NCBI RefSeq assembly: GCF_014643515.1
Contig: NZ_BMJP01000001.1
Location: 1,364,001-1,428,000 of the forward strand
Origin: Sphingomonas prati
GTDB lineage: Bacteria; Pseudomonadota; Alphaproteobacteria; Sphingomonadales; Sphingomonadaceae
DNA: 64,000 nucleotides
Direction: 5' to 3'
Below the pieces are notes generated by a model. It had not been told where the DNA came from, made no database searches, and saw only the letters and a list, made by a program, of their open reading frames with translations. The position numbers were made by a program, and so were the translations under genes. Positions 43,537-52,272 of this stretch are shown here, piece after piece (position 1 is the first letter of the stretch; the number at the start of each line of letters is the position of its first letter).

Positions 43537-44865
43537 TTAGAGCGCCGGTTCCGGCCGATCGTAGAACAGCTTGAGCATCGGCGACGCCATCATCGTCGTC
43601 ACGATCGCCATCAGCACCAGCATCGCGAACAATGTCGGCCCGATGATCCCCTTCTGCAGCCCGATGTTGATGATGATCAGCTCCATCAGCCCGCGCGAGT
43701 TCATCAGCGCGCCGATCCCGATGGCGGTCCGGTGATCCTCCCCGGTCAGGCGCGCCGCGAGATAACATGCGCCCCCCTTCGCCAGGATAGACGCGACCAG
43801 GATGCCAATCGCGATCAGCAGCAGCGGCCCCGAATTGACCATGTCCATCCGCGTATTCAGGCCGGAATAGGTGAAGAACATCGGCAGCAGCAGCACGACC
43901 GCTACCGGTTCCACCAGCCGCTTCACCTCCGTCGCGAGCAGCCCGCGCGGCATCACCACACCCATGATGAACCCGCCGAAGATCGCGTGAATGCCGATCG
44001 CGTCCATCACGAACGCCGACACGCAAAACGCGATCAGCACCAGCGCCAGGCTGCCATGGCTCAACTGCCCCTCGAGCTCCACCTGCCGCCCCAGCGGCGC
44101 GAACAGCCGTGGGCCCACGATCAGCACGACCAGCGTCCACAGGATACCGCCACCGATCGCCAGGATCGCCACGCCCGGCCCACCGCCGAACGTCGCCAGC
44201 ACGATCGCCAGCACGCACCAGGAAACAGCGTCGTCGAACGCGCCCGCAGTCAGCGACAACGTGCCGAGCGATGACCCCGCCAGCCCGCGCTCGTTGATGA
44301 TCCGCGCCAGCATCGGAAACGCGGTCAGCGCGATGCACGCCCCCAGGAACAGCGACGCGTTGAACTGCGAAATGCCGACCGCGAACAGCCCCGGCACCCC
44401 CATCAGCCACGGCGCGATCAGCACGGCAATCGCGAACGGCGCCGCGATCCCGGCTATCGACACCACCACCGCGCTCTTCGCCTTGGCGCGGAAATGATCG
44501 ATACGCAGCGTGGTGCCGACCAGGAACATGTAAAGCCCGACGCCCAGCTGCGCCCCGCTATACAGAATGTTGCGCGTCGCCGCCGGGAAGATCGCCGCCT
44601 GCACATCCGGCGCCAGCAACCCGAGCAGCGACGGCCCGAGCACGACGCCCGCGATCATTTCCCCCACCACCTGCGGCTGGCCGAGCAACCGCTGCCCCAG
44701 CCATCCGACGACCCGGCACGCGACCAGGATCACCGCCAGCTGCAGAAAGAAATGAATGCTGAAATCACCCGGCGCATAGCTTTGCACCATCGCCGTCGTC
44801 GCCGGCCCATGCGGACCGAGCGCACCGGACAGCGCCTGCCCCAGGCTTTCCAGCCAGTGTTCCAT
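43537..44865 (-). CDS. CPA2-family cation/proton antiporter
   Basis: A 442-residue polytopic membrane protein of the monovalent cation:proton antiporter-2 family, similar to the membrane part of KefB/KefC. About 12 hydrophobic segments are visible, with PQVVGEMIAGVVLGPSLLG and the GAFDDAVSW segment carrying the conserved Asp pair. It stops after the membrane domain, so it lacks an RCK/TrkA-N regulatory domain. It probably exchanges K+ or Na+ for protons. It is not functionally tied to the xylan locus. Two adjacent ATG codons follow GAGGGG, and I chose the second for spacing. Confidence 0.9.
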   Translation of the reverse strand: MEHWLESLGQALSGALGPHGPATTAMVQSYAPGDFSIHFFLQLAVILVACRVVGWLGQRLLGQPQVVGEMIAGVVLGPSLLGLLAPDVQAAIFPAATRNILYSGAQLGVGLYMFLVGTTLRIDHFRAKAKSAVVVSIAGIAAPFAIAVLIAPWLMGVPGLFAVGISQFNASLFLGACIALTAFPMLARIINERGLAGSSLGTLSLTAGAFDDAVSWCVLAIVLATFGGGPGVAILAIGGGILWTLVVLIVGPRLFAPLGRQVELEGQLSHGSLALVLIAFCVSAFVMDAIGIHAIFGGFIMGVVMPRGLLATEVKRLVEPVAVVLLLPMFFTYSGLNTRMDMVNSGPLLLIAIGILVASILAKGGACYLAARLTGEDHRTAIGIGALMNSRGLMELIIINIGLQKGIIGPTLFAMLVLMAIVTTMMASPMLKLFYDRPEPAL

Positions 44866-45468
44866 CATCCCCCCCTCGCGAACCGCAACACCGCCCTGCG
44901 CACCGATCTGGATCGGACGCCTGCAGCGCGGTTCCCCCGACTTTGCTGCCGTCGGCGCTACCACACCCCCCGCCGCGCCGTACAGGGTTCCGTCACGCCG
45001 CGTAACGGTGCCAACCGCGGCTTCCATGCAACACCGATGTGCCGATCCGCCGCAAAGCCTGGCCCGCTTTTCGCGCAGGGTGATGATGGAGCAGCGACGT
45101 GATTGTCCCACGCTGCCCTTGTACGATGATCTACGATCGCTTTGCTCGCGACATATTGGTTGTGCACTCGGGTGCATTCTGGACCGGCTTTGATCAACGA
45201 CATCACAGACCGGGGTTCCGCAGCGCTTCAAGTTTGCGCGAAAGCGCTGCCTATCCTCAAATCACAGTGTAGCGAGGGCGGACAGTACCGCATCGTCGAT
45301 TGTCGGCTCCGGCCAGTCTTCAGTCGTCACCGGGGAACAGGAGGCCGGCCGGCCTATTCGGGCGAAAGGATGCCCGTGCTCCGGCCGACCAGCAGCGACG
45401 GTTGATACGAGCCCGAACCGGCCGGTGGGTCGTTGAGGCGGCTTCCACAACCATCAGAGGACATCAGG
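44866..45468. other. 603-bp intergenic region, nothing recognised
   Basis: Only short open frames with no protein-like character are present on either strand, and I see no tRNA, hairpin-plus-T terminator or repeat seen elsewhere in the window. It is the upstream region of both the antiporter (minus strand) and the host-attachment-family gene (plus strand), so promoters must lie here. I cannot place them reliably. Confidence 0.6.
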
Positions 45469-45873
45469 ATGGATATTCCCAAGGGCACCATGGTCGCAGT
45501 CGCGGACGGCGAAACGCTGCGCCTTTTCCGGAACGACGGCGACGCCGGCAGCCCGAGCCTCACCGGTCTGCCGAAGGTTAAGGTCGACGACGACAATATG
45601 GGTTCGGGCGGCCGCCATCAGAGCAGTTCGGCGAACCCATCTGACAGCCAGCAGAACGAAGACGCCTTTGCCGCCGGCATCGCGGCGCTGCTGAACAAGC
45701 AGGTCCTCGACCACAAAGTGCAGAAGCTGATCGTGATCGCCGCGCCCCGCACACTCGGCGAACTACGCAAGCACTACCACAAGACGCTGAGCGCCATATT
45801 GCTGGGCGAGATCTCCAAGGACCTCACCGGTCACGACACCGCCGACATCGAACGCTCGATCGCCGCGGCCTGA
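45469..45873 (+). CDS. host attachment family protein (baeRF-like)
   Basis: A 134-residue protein matching the family annotated as host attachment protein / protein required for attachment to host cells. It opens with KGTMVAVADGETLRLFRN, has a polar middle and ends with QKLIVIAAPRTLGELRKHYHKTL and a DLTGHDTADIERSI motif typical of these proteins. The fold is thought to belong to the archaeo-eukaryotic release-factor-like superfamily, which makes the old name doubtful; the true role is unknown. AGAGGA precedes the ATG at good spacing. A GC-rich inverted repeat lies 14 bp after the stop. Confidence 0.82.
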   Translation: MDIPKGTMVAVADGETLRLFRNDGDAGSPSLTGLPKVKVDDDNMGSGGRHQSSSANPSDSQQNEDAFAAGIAALLNKQVLDHKVQKLIVIAAPRTLGELRKHYHKTLSAILLGEISKDLTGHDTADIERSIAAA

Positions 45874-45886
45874 CCATAGCCCCTTT

Positions 45887-45911
45887 GACCGTGCCGCGCC
45901 GCGGCACGGTC
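45887..45911. repeat. 25-bp inverted repeat after the host-attachment gene
   Basis: GACCGTGCCGC and its complement GCGGCACGGTC flank a three-base loop. There is no T tract, so it may be a weak or rho-aided terminator. The remaining gene-free stretch to about 46153 shows nothing further that I recognise. Confidence 0.6.
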
Positions 45912-46153
45912 AGAGGCAAATGTAGACCGGTGACACTTAGGCGCCAGTTGTTTGACGCCGCTCCGCGTGCGAACCGTTGCATCCTTCATTGGAAACATCA
46001 CTCGAACCATCGAGCGGGATCCTCCCGTCCTCGCGTCCTTGGCGTCCAGCAGATGTACGCCAATTCACCCACGGGTCGGCTGTTCGAAAGCTCGAAGTCT
46101 CCAAAGTTCAATTTTTATCGAACGGCAGCCCTTGGTCCAGCGCTGCCGCAACA

Positions 46154-46182
46154 GAAAAAGGCGGACCTTTCGGCCCGCCTTG
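46154..46182 (-). terminator. terminator of the tonB-exb operon
   Basis: On the minus strand, AAGGCGG.GCC-GAAA-GGT.CCGCCTT forms a stem with a GAAA-type loop and is followed by a run of T. It lies 22 bp past the last exbD stop. Confidence 0.85.
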
Positions 46183-46203
46183 AGATTGATCACGTGTCGG
46201 AAC

Positions 46204-46629
46204 TCAGAAGTTCGAATAAGCCTCGTTCCCCACGAAACCCATCTTCTCGACCTTGGCGCGCTTGGTAACTGCGAGCACTTCGTCGACCAGTGCGTACTTC
46301 GCCTGCGGGTCGGGCTGGAGATGAAGCTCGGGGATCGGCGACATCGTCTGGGTCTGGTCCAGATACTGACGCAGCGTCACCAGATCGAGCGGCGCGCCGT
46401 TCCAAAGCGTCTGCCCGGTCGGCGTGATCACGATCTTGTTCTTGACCGGGTTGATCGGCGGCGGGGTCGAATCATTCGAGTCCTGCGGCAGATCCAGCTT
46501 CACGGCGTGCGTCTGGATCGGGATGGTGATGATGAACATTATGAGCAACACCAACATCACGTCGATCAACGGCGTGGTGTTAACGTCCATCATGGGCTCG
46601 CCTTCGGCGGTGCCTGCGGCCATTGCCAT
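46204..46629 (-). CDS. exbD: ExbD-type biopolymer transport protein, second copy
   Basis: A 141-residue ExbD/TolR protein with one N-terminal membrane helix preceded by DVNTTPLIDVMLVLLIMF, which contains the essential membrane Asp. The C-terminal periplasmic domain ends in KVEKMGFVGNEAY. It is the last gene of the tonB-exbB-exbD-exbD operon, with AGGAG eight bases before the start. With ExbB it forms the proton-driven motor that powers TonB and hence the TBDR of the xylan locus and others. Confidence 0.93.
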   Translation of the reverse strand: MAMAAGTAEGEPMMDVNTTPLIDVMLVLLIMFIITIPIQTHAVKLDLPQDSNDSTPPPINPVKNKIVITPTGQTLWNGAPLDLVTLRQYLDQTQTMSPIPELHLQPDPQAKYALVDEVLAVTKRAKVEKMGFVGNEAYSNF

Positions 46630-46666
46630 CGAATTTACTCCTGGACTGGTTCGTTCAACGGCCTGG

Positions 46667-47149
46667 TTACAGCCGCGGCGGGCGTGCCGTTCCGGGCGCC
46701 GGTTCGGAGATGAAGCCGACACGGGCAAAACCCGCACGCTGCATCTGGTAGATCGCGCCGCCGATGCAGCGGTAAGGCGTGTTGCTGTCACCGCGGATGT
46801 GCGCCTCGGGAAGCTCGAGGCCGGCAGCGTTCGGGCCACCCTGCTTGTCGATTTCCGCTTTCAGCTTCACGACCGCACGGTCGATCAGTTCCTGCGCGTT
46901 GACCTGGGTCTTACCCCAGTAGATCTCACAGTTGTCACCGCTCCCGCGGATCGACAGCGACACATTCTCGGGCTTCGTCACGGTCGGTTCGAACACGACC
47001 TTGGGCAACTGCACCGGAATGCTCTGGATCGCCGCGGGGACGGTGATCAGGAAGATGATGAGGAGCACCAGCATCACGTCCACGAGCGGGGTGGTGTTGA
47101 TGTCCGACAGCGGTGCGCCGTCTTCGGTTGGGCCTGCACTCATGGCCAT
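46667..47149 (-). CDS. exbD: ExbD-type biopolymer transport protein, first copy
   Basis: A 160-residue ExbD paralogue with the same DINTTPLVDVMLVLLIIF membrane segment. It has a longer periplasmic domain containing two cysteines (NCEIYWG and PYRCIGGAIYQMQ) that the second copy lacks; they could form a disulphide. Two different ExbD proteins after one ExbB suggest either a mixed complex or separate complexes for different energised receptors. This arrangement is also known in Xanthomonas-type operons. Confidence 0.93.
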   Translation of the reverse strand: MAMSAGPTEDGAPLSDINTTPLVDVMLVLLIIFLITVPAAIQSIPVQLPKVVFEPTVTKPENVSLSIRGSGDNCEIYWGKTQVNAQELIDRAVVKLKAEIDKQGGPNAAGLELPEAHIRGDSNTPYRCIGGAIYQMQRAGFARVGFISEPAPGTARPPRL

Positions 47150-47261
47150 GGGCTATTATCCTATCAGCTGGGTCATGGCCGGCATGTCGCCGCCCGAAGG
47201 GTCCCGCCCCGCCGCCGCGCCACTTGGCACCGGCGAAGGGGACGGGGTCGTATCCTCGGGA

Positions 47262-48017
47262 TCAGGATTTGGTGATGGTGGCCGTGCCGGTCTTAACCGG
47301 AGCGACCGGGGCGGTGCGAGCCGAAGCGATTGCCGGCTTCAGCGCGCCGTTCGACACCATGTACCCGTGAAGATCGGTCGAGAACGACCCGAGCTGCTCG
47401 GCGATCACCTTGTTGCGACGGATCAGCCAGTTGTAGGCAAGCACGGCTGGAACCGCGACGGCCAAACCGAGGGCGGTCATGATCAGTGCCTCACCCACCG
47501 GGCCGGCAACGGCGTCGATCGATGCCTGACCCGACGCGCCGATCTTGATCAGTGCGCGGTAGATGCCGATCACGGTACCGAACAGGCCGATGAACGGCGA
47601 GGTCGAACCGACCGTCGCGAGGACGGCGAGACCGTTACCCAGCTTCGAGTTGATCGCGGCCTGGCTGCGACCGAGCGACGAACCGAGCCATTCATGCTGA
47701 TCAACCGGGTCGGTCAGCTTGGTATGCTCGTCCTGTGCACGCAGGCCGTCATCAGCGATCTGACGATAGGCCGAGTTCTTCTCGAGCTTATTGGCGCCTT
47801 CGCGGATCGACGGCGTGCCCCAGAACGACGTGCGCATGCGCTTCGCCTGGTTCAGGATCTTCTGCTGCTCGAACAGCTTGGTGAACAGGATGTACCAGCT
47901 GGCGGCGGACATGACCACGAGGATGATGAACACGGTCCAAGCAATGGTGCCGCCCTGTTCGAGCGCGGCCATCAGGCCGAATTGGTTTTCCGCAGCAGCG
48001 GCGGTCGGAGTTGCCAT
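47262..48017 (-). CDS. exbB: ExbB/TolQ/MotA family proton channel protein
   Basis: A 251-residue inner-membrane protein with three hydrophobic segments: near residues 25-45, and two in the conserved C-terminal MotA/TolQ/ExbB domain (GLAVLATVGSTSPFIGLFGTVIGIY and EALIMTALGLAVAVPAVLAYN). It assembles as a pentamer around ExbD helices and conducts protons to energise TonB. A short Ala/Thr-rich N-terminus and a C-terminal tail of about 25 residues extend beyond the core. It lies between tonB and exbD. Confidence 0.95.
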   Translation of the reverse strand: MATPTAAAAENQFGLMAALEQGGTIAWTVFIILVVMSAASWYILFTKLFEQQKILNQAKRMRTSFWGTPSIREGANKLEKNSAYRQIADDGLRAQDEHTKLTDPVDQHEWLGSSLGRSQAAINSKLGNGLAVLATVGSTSPFIGLFGTVIGIYRALIKIGASGQASIDAVAGPVGEALIMTALGLAVAVPAVLAYNWLIRRNKVIAEQLGSFSTDLHGYMVSNGALKPAIASARTAPVAPVKTGTATITKS

Positions 48018-48100
48018 GATGGGTGGTCCTTCACGAATAGGGATATGCGATTGATGGGTCTGGGCGACGCGAGCTTCACGCCGCCCGAAGGAAAGTCAGA

Positions 48101-48787
48101 TCACTCTTCCGGCAGACGCCAGGTAAAGCGCAGCGTCTTGGTGCCACCCGCAATCGGGTTGCCCGCCTGATCCAGTGCCGGCGAATACCGACCGCGCCGG
48201 GTGACGAGCCGGCAAGCCGTATCGTCGAGCGCACTCGAACCGCTGGAGGAGGTCACGCGGCAATTTTCGATCCGACCCTGGGCGTTCACGTCGAACGTCA
48301 GACCCGACGTGCCCTGCTCCGCATTACGGATCGAGGACGGCGGATAGTCGTCGGCCGTAACCCACGAACCCGGATTACCCCGTGCCGCAGCCGCCTTGGA
48401 CGCGACCGGTGCAACGGCCGGAGCCGGAGCCGGAGCGACCGGTGCCTGGATGCGCGGAGCGACCGTCGTGATCGTGGGCGGCGGAGCAACCCGGACCACA
48501 GCAACCTGCGGCGGCGTGACGACCGGGGTCCGCACGATCGGCGGCGGCGACACGACCTGAGGCGGCGGAACGACCTGAGGCGTTTCCGGCGGCGGTGGGG
48601 GCGGCGGCTCGGGCGGGGGCGGCGGCTCTTCGACGTTGAACGTCTTCAGATCCTCGACCTTCGCCTTGATGACGCTCAAACTGAGGCCGTTCATGAAGGC
48701 GTATCCGAGCAACACATGGAGCACGATAACGAAGCCAATCGAAACCAGCTTCCGCGTGCTCATGGTTTGGGAATCAGCGTATGCCAT
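48101..48787 (-). CDS. tonB: TonB energy-transducing protein
   Basis: A 228-residue TonB. It has a single N-terminal membrane anchor (KLVSIGFVIVLHVLLGYAFM, with the His of the anchor), a periplasmic Pro-rich spacer with Glu-Pro and Pro-Pro runs (about 48-125), and a C-terminal TonB domain (about 150-225) including YPPSSIRNAEQGTSGLTFDV and GRIENCRVTSSSG. I start at MAYADSQTM, after GAGAGACC, rather than at a frame extension upstream. It contacts the TonB box of outer-membrane receptors. The spacing and order with exbB and the two exbD genes indicate one operon. Confidence 0.95.
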   Translation of the reverse strand: MAYADSQTMSTRKLVSIGFVIVLHVLLGYAFMNGLSLSVIKAKVEDLKTFNVEEPPPPPEPPPPPPPETPQVVPPPQVVSPPPIVRTPVVTPPQVAVVRVAPPPTITTVAPRIQAPVAPAPAPAVAPVASKAAAARGNPGSWVTADDYPPSSIRNAEQGTSGLTFDVNAQGRIENCRVTSSSGSSALDDTACRLVTRRGRYSPALDQAGNPIAGGTKTLRFTWRLPEE

Positions 48788-49029
48788 TAACCAAGGTCTC
48801 TCCTTCGACCGACACGCTCGGTGCCCCTGGAACTCCCATGCGACGCGGGACAGCACAAGGCCACCCGTTCGCCCTACATCCGCCATACTTATTCGGCGTT
48901 TGTTGACGTATTAAGACTTTGTATCGCGACACTCGTTGCGGCGTCAAACCATTTGTCGGAGTTCGACAGGCGCCTACGCTGCGGCCATGGTGGCGCGGCG
49001 AACAATGCGCAGCTGAAGGCGACAAGACC

Positions 49030-49872
49030 GTGAAAAAGTCCAGTATTTCCAACACTTCGCTTATGACACCGCTGGCCGTGCTGCTCTGCGCCCCGCTGGC
49101 GTCGCAGGCGCAACCCACGCCCGCCGTAGCGGTAAATAGCGGTCCGGGCTTCGCGGCGCTCGCCGATATGGCTGTTCGCGCACCTGTCATCGCCGGGGTG
49201 GAGATTCGCCGCGCGGTCCGCCTGAAACCCGCCGAAGCCCCCGGTGTCGCCCCTGGCGCCTCGCGTTTCTTCGTCGAGGCGGACCTCGTCACCCTGCTTC
49301 GCGGCAAGGGCGGCCTGCCCGCGCGTGTCACATATCTGGTCGATTTGCCGTCCGACGCGCGCGGCCGCCCGCCCAAGCCGAAGGGTCAGCGCGTGCTGCT
49401 CCTCGCCAGCCCGGTCGCAGGCCGCCCGGCCGAACTGCAGCTGGTCGGCCAGGACGCGCAGCTCGACTGGACACCCGCCACCGAACAACGCCTCCGCACG
49501 CTGGCCACCGCGCTCGTCGCGCCCGATGCGCCGCCGAGCATCACCGGCATCTCGAGTGCATTCCACGTCCCCGGATCGCTGCCGGGCGAGAGCGAGACGC
49601 AGATCTTCCTCACCACCGCCAGCGCGAAGCCGGTGTCGCTGAGCGTCCTGCGCCGCCCCGGCGAGCAGCCGCGCTGGGCGGTCTCGCTGTCCGATATCGT
49701 CGATGAAACCGCCGCGGCACCGGCGCGCGATACGCTGCTCTGGTACCGGCTCGCCTGCGGGCTGCCCGCCGCACTGCCCGATGCGGCCACCGCCGCGTTG
49801 TCACCGGAGGACAATGCCGCCGCCCGCGCCGACTATGCCGTCGTCCGCGCCGGGCTCGGTCCCTGCCGCTAG
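49030..49872 (+). CDS. exported hypothetical protein
   Basis: A 280-residue protein that I do not recognise. It starts at a GTG (VKKSSISNTSLMTPLAVLLCAPLASQAQ), giving a clear Sec signal peptide with cleavage near SQA|QP. The mature part is rich in Ala, Pro and Leu with no membrane segment and no motif I can name; a conserved-looking stretch is LLRGKGGLPARVTYLVDLP near residue 95. It is divergent from the tonB operon and convergent with folB. Its periplasmic or secreted location is the only firm inference. Confidence 0.75.
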   Translation: MKKSSISNTSLMTPLAVLLCAPLASQAQPTPAVAVNSGPGFAALADMAVRAPVIAGVEIRRAVRLKPAEAPGVAPGASRFFVEADLVTLLRGKGGLPARVTYLVDLPSDARGRPPKPKGQRVLLLASPVAGRPAELQLVGQDAQLDWTPATEQRLRTLATALVAPDAPPSITGISSAFHVPGSLPGESETQIFLTTASAKPVSLSVLRRPGEQPRWAVSLSDIVDETAAAPARDTLLWYRLACGLPAALPDAATAALSPEDNAAARADYAVVRAGLGPCR

Positions 49873-49876
49873 GTCG

Positions 49877-50290
49877 TCAGAAGGACGACACTTCGACACC
49901 TACCCCGGCGCAATCGGGATAGATGTCGGGCTTGCGCGCCGAGACGCGCAGGCCCGTCACACCCGCCCGCGCCGCAATGAGGTCGTAGATCGCGGTGACG
50001 AGCGTCTCCTGCAGGTTGAACCGCCGCGCACGCGCCAGCCGGCCGATCTCGGTGCGCAGGAAATCATAGTTCCACGCCGACTCGGCGGTATCGTCCAGCG
50101 CGAACGCCGCGGCGGTGACCCACACCTCGACCGACACCAGGATCCGCTGCGGCGTCCCGATCTCGAAATCGTGGAACCCGATGTCGACCGGCAGGTCGTA
50201 GTCGGTCAGGAAAATCCGGTGCGTCTTGGGGGCGAGCGCGGTGGGCACGAGGCCGTCTATCGATGGGGTCTGCAACAGGCTGTCGGTCAT
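49877..50290 (-). CDS. folB: dihydroneopterin aldolase family protein
   Basis: A 137-residue FolB-type protein, the enzyme that cleaves 7,8-dihydroneopterin to 6-hydroxymethyldihydropterin in folate synthesis. Family features include the strand DLPVDIGFHDFEIGTPQRILVSVEV, NLQETLVTAIYDLI with the substrate-anchoring Glu region, and VSARKPDIYPDCAGVGVEVS. The N-terminal extension of about 25 residues is longer than in E. coli FolB. The gene overlaps the upstream reductase gene by ATGA. Confidence 0.9.
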   Translation of the reverse strand: MTDSLLQTPSIDGLVPTALAPKTHRIFLTDYDLPVDIGFHDFEIGTPQRILVSVEVWVTAAAFALDDTAESAWNYDFLRTEIGRLARARRFNLQETLVTAIYDLIAARAGVTGLRVSARKPDIYPDCAGVGVEVSSF

Positions 50291-51054
50291 GAAGCGTCCA
50301 TATATTGCACGTCGCGCGGCAACGCCAGGAAACGCTGCCCCGCGTCGAGCGTGATCGTCTGGCCGGTCATCACCGGCGTCGCGACCAGATAGCGCAGCGC
50401 GGCGACGATGTCGTCCACCACCACACCGCGGCGCAGCGCGTTCATCCGGTGAACCGCGTCGAAATTGTCGCGCGTCTGCGCCCCCGACACCAGGGTGATC
50501 GACGGCGCGATCCCGCACACCCGGATGCCCCGCCCGGCCAGCGCCCGCGCCGCCAGTTCGGTCAGCCCGGCCAGCCCCATCTTCGACACGGTATAGGAGA
50601 AGAAGTCCGGGTTAGGCTGAGCGAGCTTGGCATCGAGGATATTGACGATCAGCCCGCCCGCCCCCTCAGGCACTGCTGCGGCGAATGCCTGGATCAGCAA
50701 CGCCGGCGCCCGCAGGTTGATCGCATGATGCGTGTCCCAGTCCGCCACCGTGAAATCGGTGAGGCTGTCATAGGAGAAGCGCGACGCGTTGTTCACCAGC
50801 AGCCCGAGCGGCGGCAACCCGTCGAGCGCCGCCATCACCCGCTCCGCCACGTCCGCCTCGGCCAGGTCCGCGGCCACCACCGTCACGCGCTCGCCAAGCT
50901 CCCCGGCCAGTGCCACCCCGTCCGCCTCCGACGCATGGCAATGCAGCAGCAGATGCCAGCCATCGGCATGCAAAGCGCGAACCAGCGCCGCCCCGATCCG
51001 CCGCGCGCCGCCCGTGACGATGGCCGTCCGCGGCGTCCCGAATTCCGATGTCAT
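50287..51054 (-). CDS. SDR oxidoreductase, FolM/pteridine-reductase-like
   Basis: A 255-residue short-chain dehydrogenase. The cofactor motif TGGARRIG is the TGxxxRxG form typical of pteridine reductases and FolM, which choose NADPH, rather than the usual TGxxxGxG. NNASRF, a Ser in the NILDAK strand replaced by Asp, and the YTVSK active site follow. The ATGA overlap with folB supports a pterin role, such as reduction of dihydropterin or dihydrofolate. I use the ATG at 51054; one 13 codons earlier (51093) is possible. Confidence 0.82.
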   Translation of the reverse strand: MTSEFGTPRTAIVTGGARRIGAALVRALHADGWHLLLHCHASEADGVALAGELGERVTVVAADLAEADVAERVMAALDGLPPLGLLVNNASRFSYDSLTDFTVADWDTHHAINLRAPALLIQAFAAAVPEGAGGLIVNILDAKLAQPNPDFFSYTVSKMGLAGLTELAARALAGRGIRVCGIAPSITLVSGAQTRDNFDAVHRMNALRRGVVVDDIVAALRYLVATPVMTGQTITLDAGQRFLALPRDVQYMDAS

Positions 51055-51129
51055 GGCTTCACTCACCCCTTCAGCCGCATCGACTTTGTTCATGCGACGC
51101 CCGCCAGTATAGCCGCGCATCCCGTATCC

Positions 51130-51693
51130 TTGCCAAGGTCTCCCGCACTGTCCACCGCTCCGCCCGTCGCCGCCACCGCGCTGCTCCCGCTCCGGCTGGT
51201 CGATCCGGCCGCGGTCGAGGCTTTGCTCGACACGGCATTCGGCCCGGACCGCCACGGCCGCACGGCCTACCGTCTGCGCAACGGCGTGGACTGGCTCCCG
51301 GCGCAGTCTTTTGCGGTGGTCCAGGACGACCGGCTGGTCGGTTCCGTGCAATGTTGGCCCGTCGCACTGTTCGGCGATGACGGCACCGTTACCCCGCTCA
51401 CCCTGCTCGGGCCGGTCGCAGTGGATCCGGCGCACCAGGCGGGCGGCCTCGGCAAGCGGCTCACCCGCGCCGCGATCCACGCGATCGTCGATGGTCACGC
51501 GCCGCCGCCCGTCCTGATCGGCGACCCCGGCTATTATGGCCGCTTTGGCTTCGTCGCGGAGCCGACCCAGGGCTGGGACCTGCCCGGCCCTTTCGAGCGT
51601 CACCGCCTGCTCGTCCTGCCGCTGTCGACCAAGGCGCTGCCCGCGCGCGGGATGATCGGCCCGGCCTTTGCGTCGCCGCCAGACTTGCCGTAG
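51130..51693 (+). CDS. GNAT N-acetyltransferase, YhbS-like
   Basis: A GNAT-family acetyltransferase of about 187 residues. Recognisable are the acetyl-CoA loop region LGPVAVDPAHQAGGLGKRLTR and the YhbS-type C-terminal IGDPGYYGRFGFVAEPT. There is no ATG near the family N-terminus: the nearest in-frame candidates are a TTG at 51130 and a CTG at 51148, the latter with AAGG nine bases before it. The start is therefore uncertain. The substrate is unknown. It is divergent from the FolM-like gene and is followed by a DUF1285 gene 9 bp later. Confidence 0.78.
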   Translation: MPRSPALSTAPPVAATALLPLRLVDPAAVEALLDTAFGPDRHGRTAYRLRNGVDWLPAQSFAVVQDDRLVGSVQCWPVALFGDDGTVTPLTLLGPVAVDPAHQAGGLGKRLTRAAIHAIVDGHAPPPVLIGDPGYYGRFGFVAEPTQGWDLPGPFERHRLLVLPLSTKALPARGMIGPAFASPPDLP

Positions 51694-51702
51694 ATCGCGG
51701 CG

Positions 51703-52272
51703 ATGCCCGCCCCCGCGCCCCCGTCCGACCTGAGCACCCTGTCGCTCGCGCAGATCGCGCAACTGGTCGCCGACCGCAAACTGGCGCCGGTCGACAGCTG
51801 GAACCCGGCCCGCTGCGGTGACAGTGCGATGCGGATCGCGCGCGACGGCACCTGGTATCATGAGGGCGCACCGATCAACCGCCCCGCGATGGTCCGGCTG
51901 TTCGCCGGCATCCTGCGCCGCGAACCGGACGGTGGCTACGTGCTGGTCACCCCCGCCGAGAAACTCGACATCGCGGTTGAGGACGCGCCGTTCGTCGCGG
52001 TCGAGGTCAAGGTCGCCGGTGAGGGCCCCGACACCACGCTCGCCTTCCGGCTCAACACCGGCGATGTCGTGATCGCTGACGCGGATCACCCGCTCCACTT
52101 CGTCGATCGCGCGGACGGCCCGCATCCCTATCTCACGGTCCGCACCGGGCTCGACGCGCTCATCGCCCGCCCGGTCTATTACGAGCTCGCCGTCATCGCG
52201 ACCGCGGACGACGACGCCCCCCCCGGCCTGTGGAGCGCCGGCTGCTTCTTCCCGATGACGCCCGCGGCATGA
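51703..52272 (+). CDS. DUF1285 domain protein
   Basis: A 189-residue protein of family DUF1285. The conserved opening of the domain is WNPARCGDSAMRIARDGTWYHEGAPINRP, followed by LVTPAEKLDIAVEDAPFVAVEV. No signal or membrane segment is seen. The function is not established; in alphaproteobacteria it commonly precedes a CoA pyrophosphatase and the CCA-adding enzyme, as here. It overlaps the Nudix gene by ATGA. Confidence 0.9.
   Translation: MPAPAPPSDLSTLSLAQIAQLVADRKLAPVDSWNPARCGDSAMRIARDGTWYHEGAPINRPAMVRLFAGILRREPDGGYVLVTPAEKLDIAVEDAPFVAVEVKVAGEGPDTTLAFRLNTGDVVIADADHPLHFVDRADGPHPYLTVRTGLDALIARPVYYELAVIATADDDAPPGLWSAGCFFPMTPAA

Noticed and set aside
48900-48930. TTGACG as a -35 box for the exported hypothetical gene
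   Set aside because: No acceptable -10 element lies 16-18 bases downstream, so I do not call a promoter.
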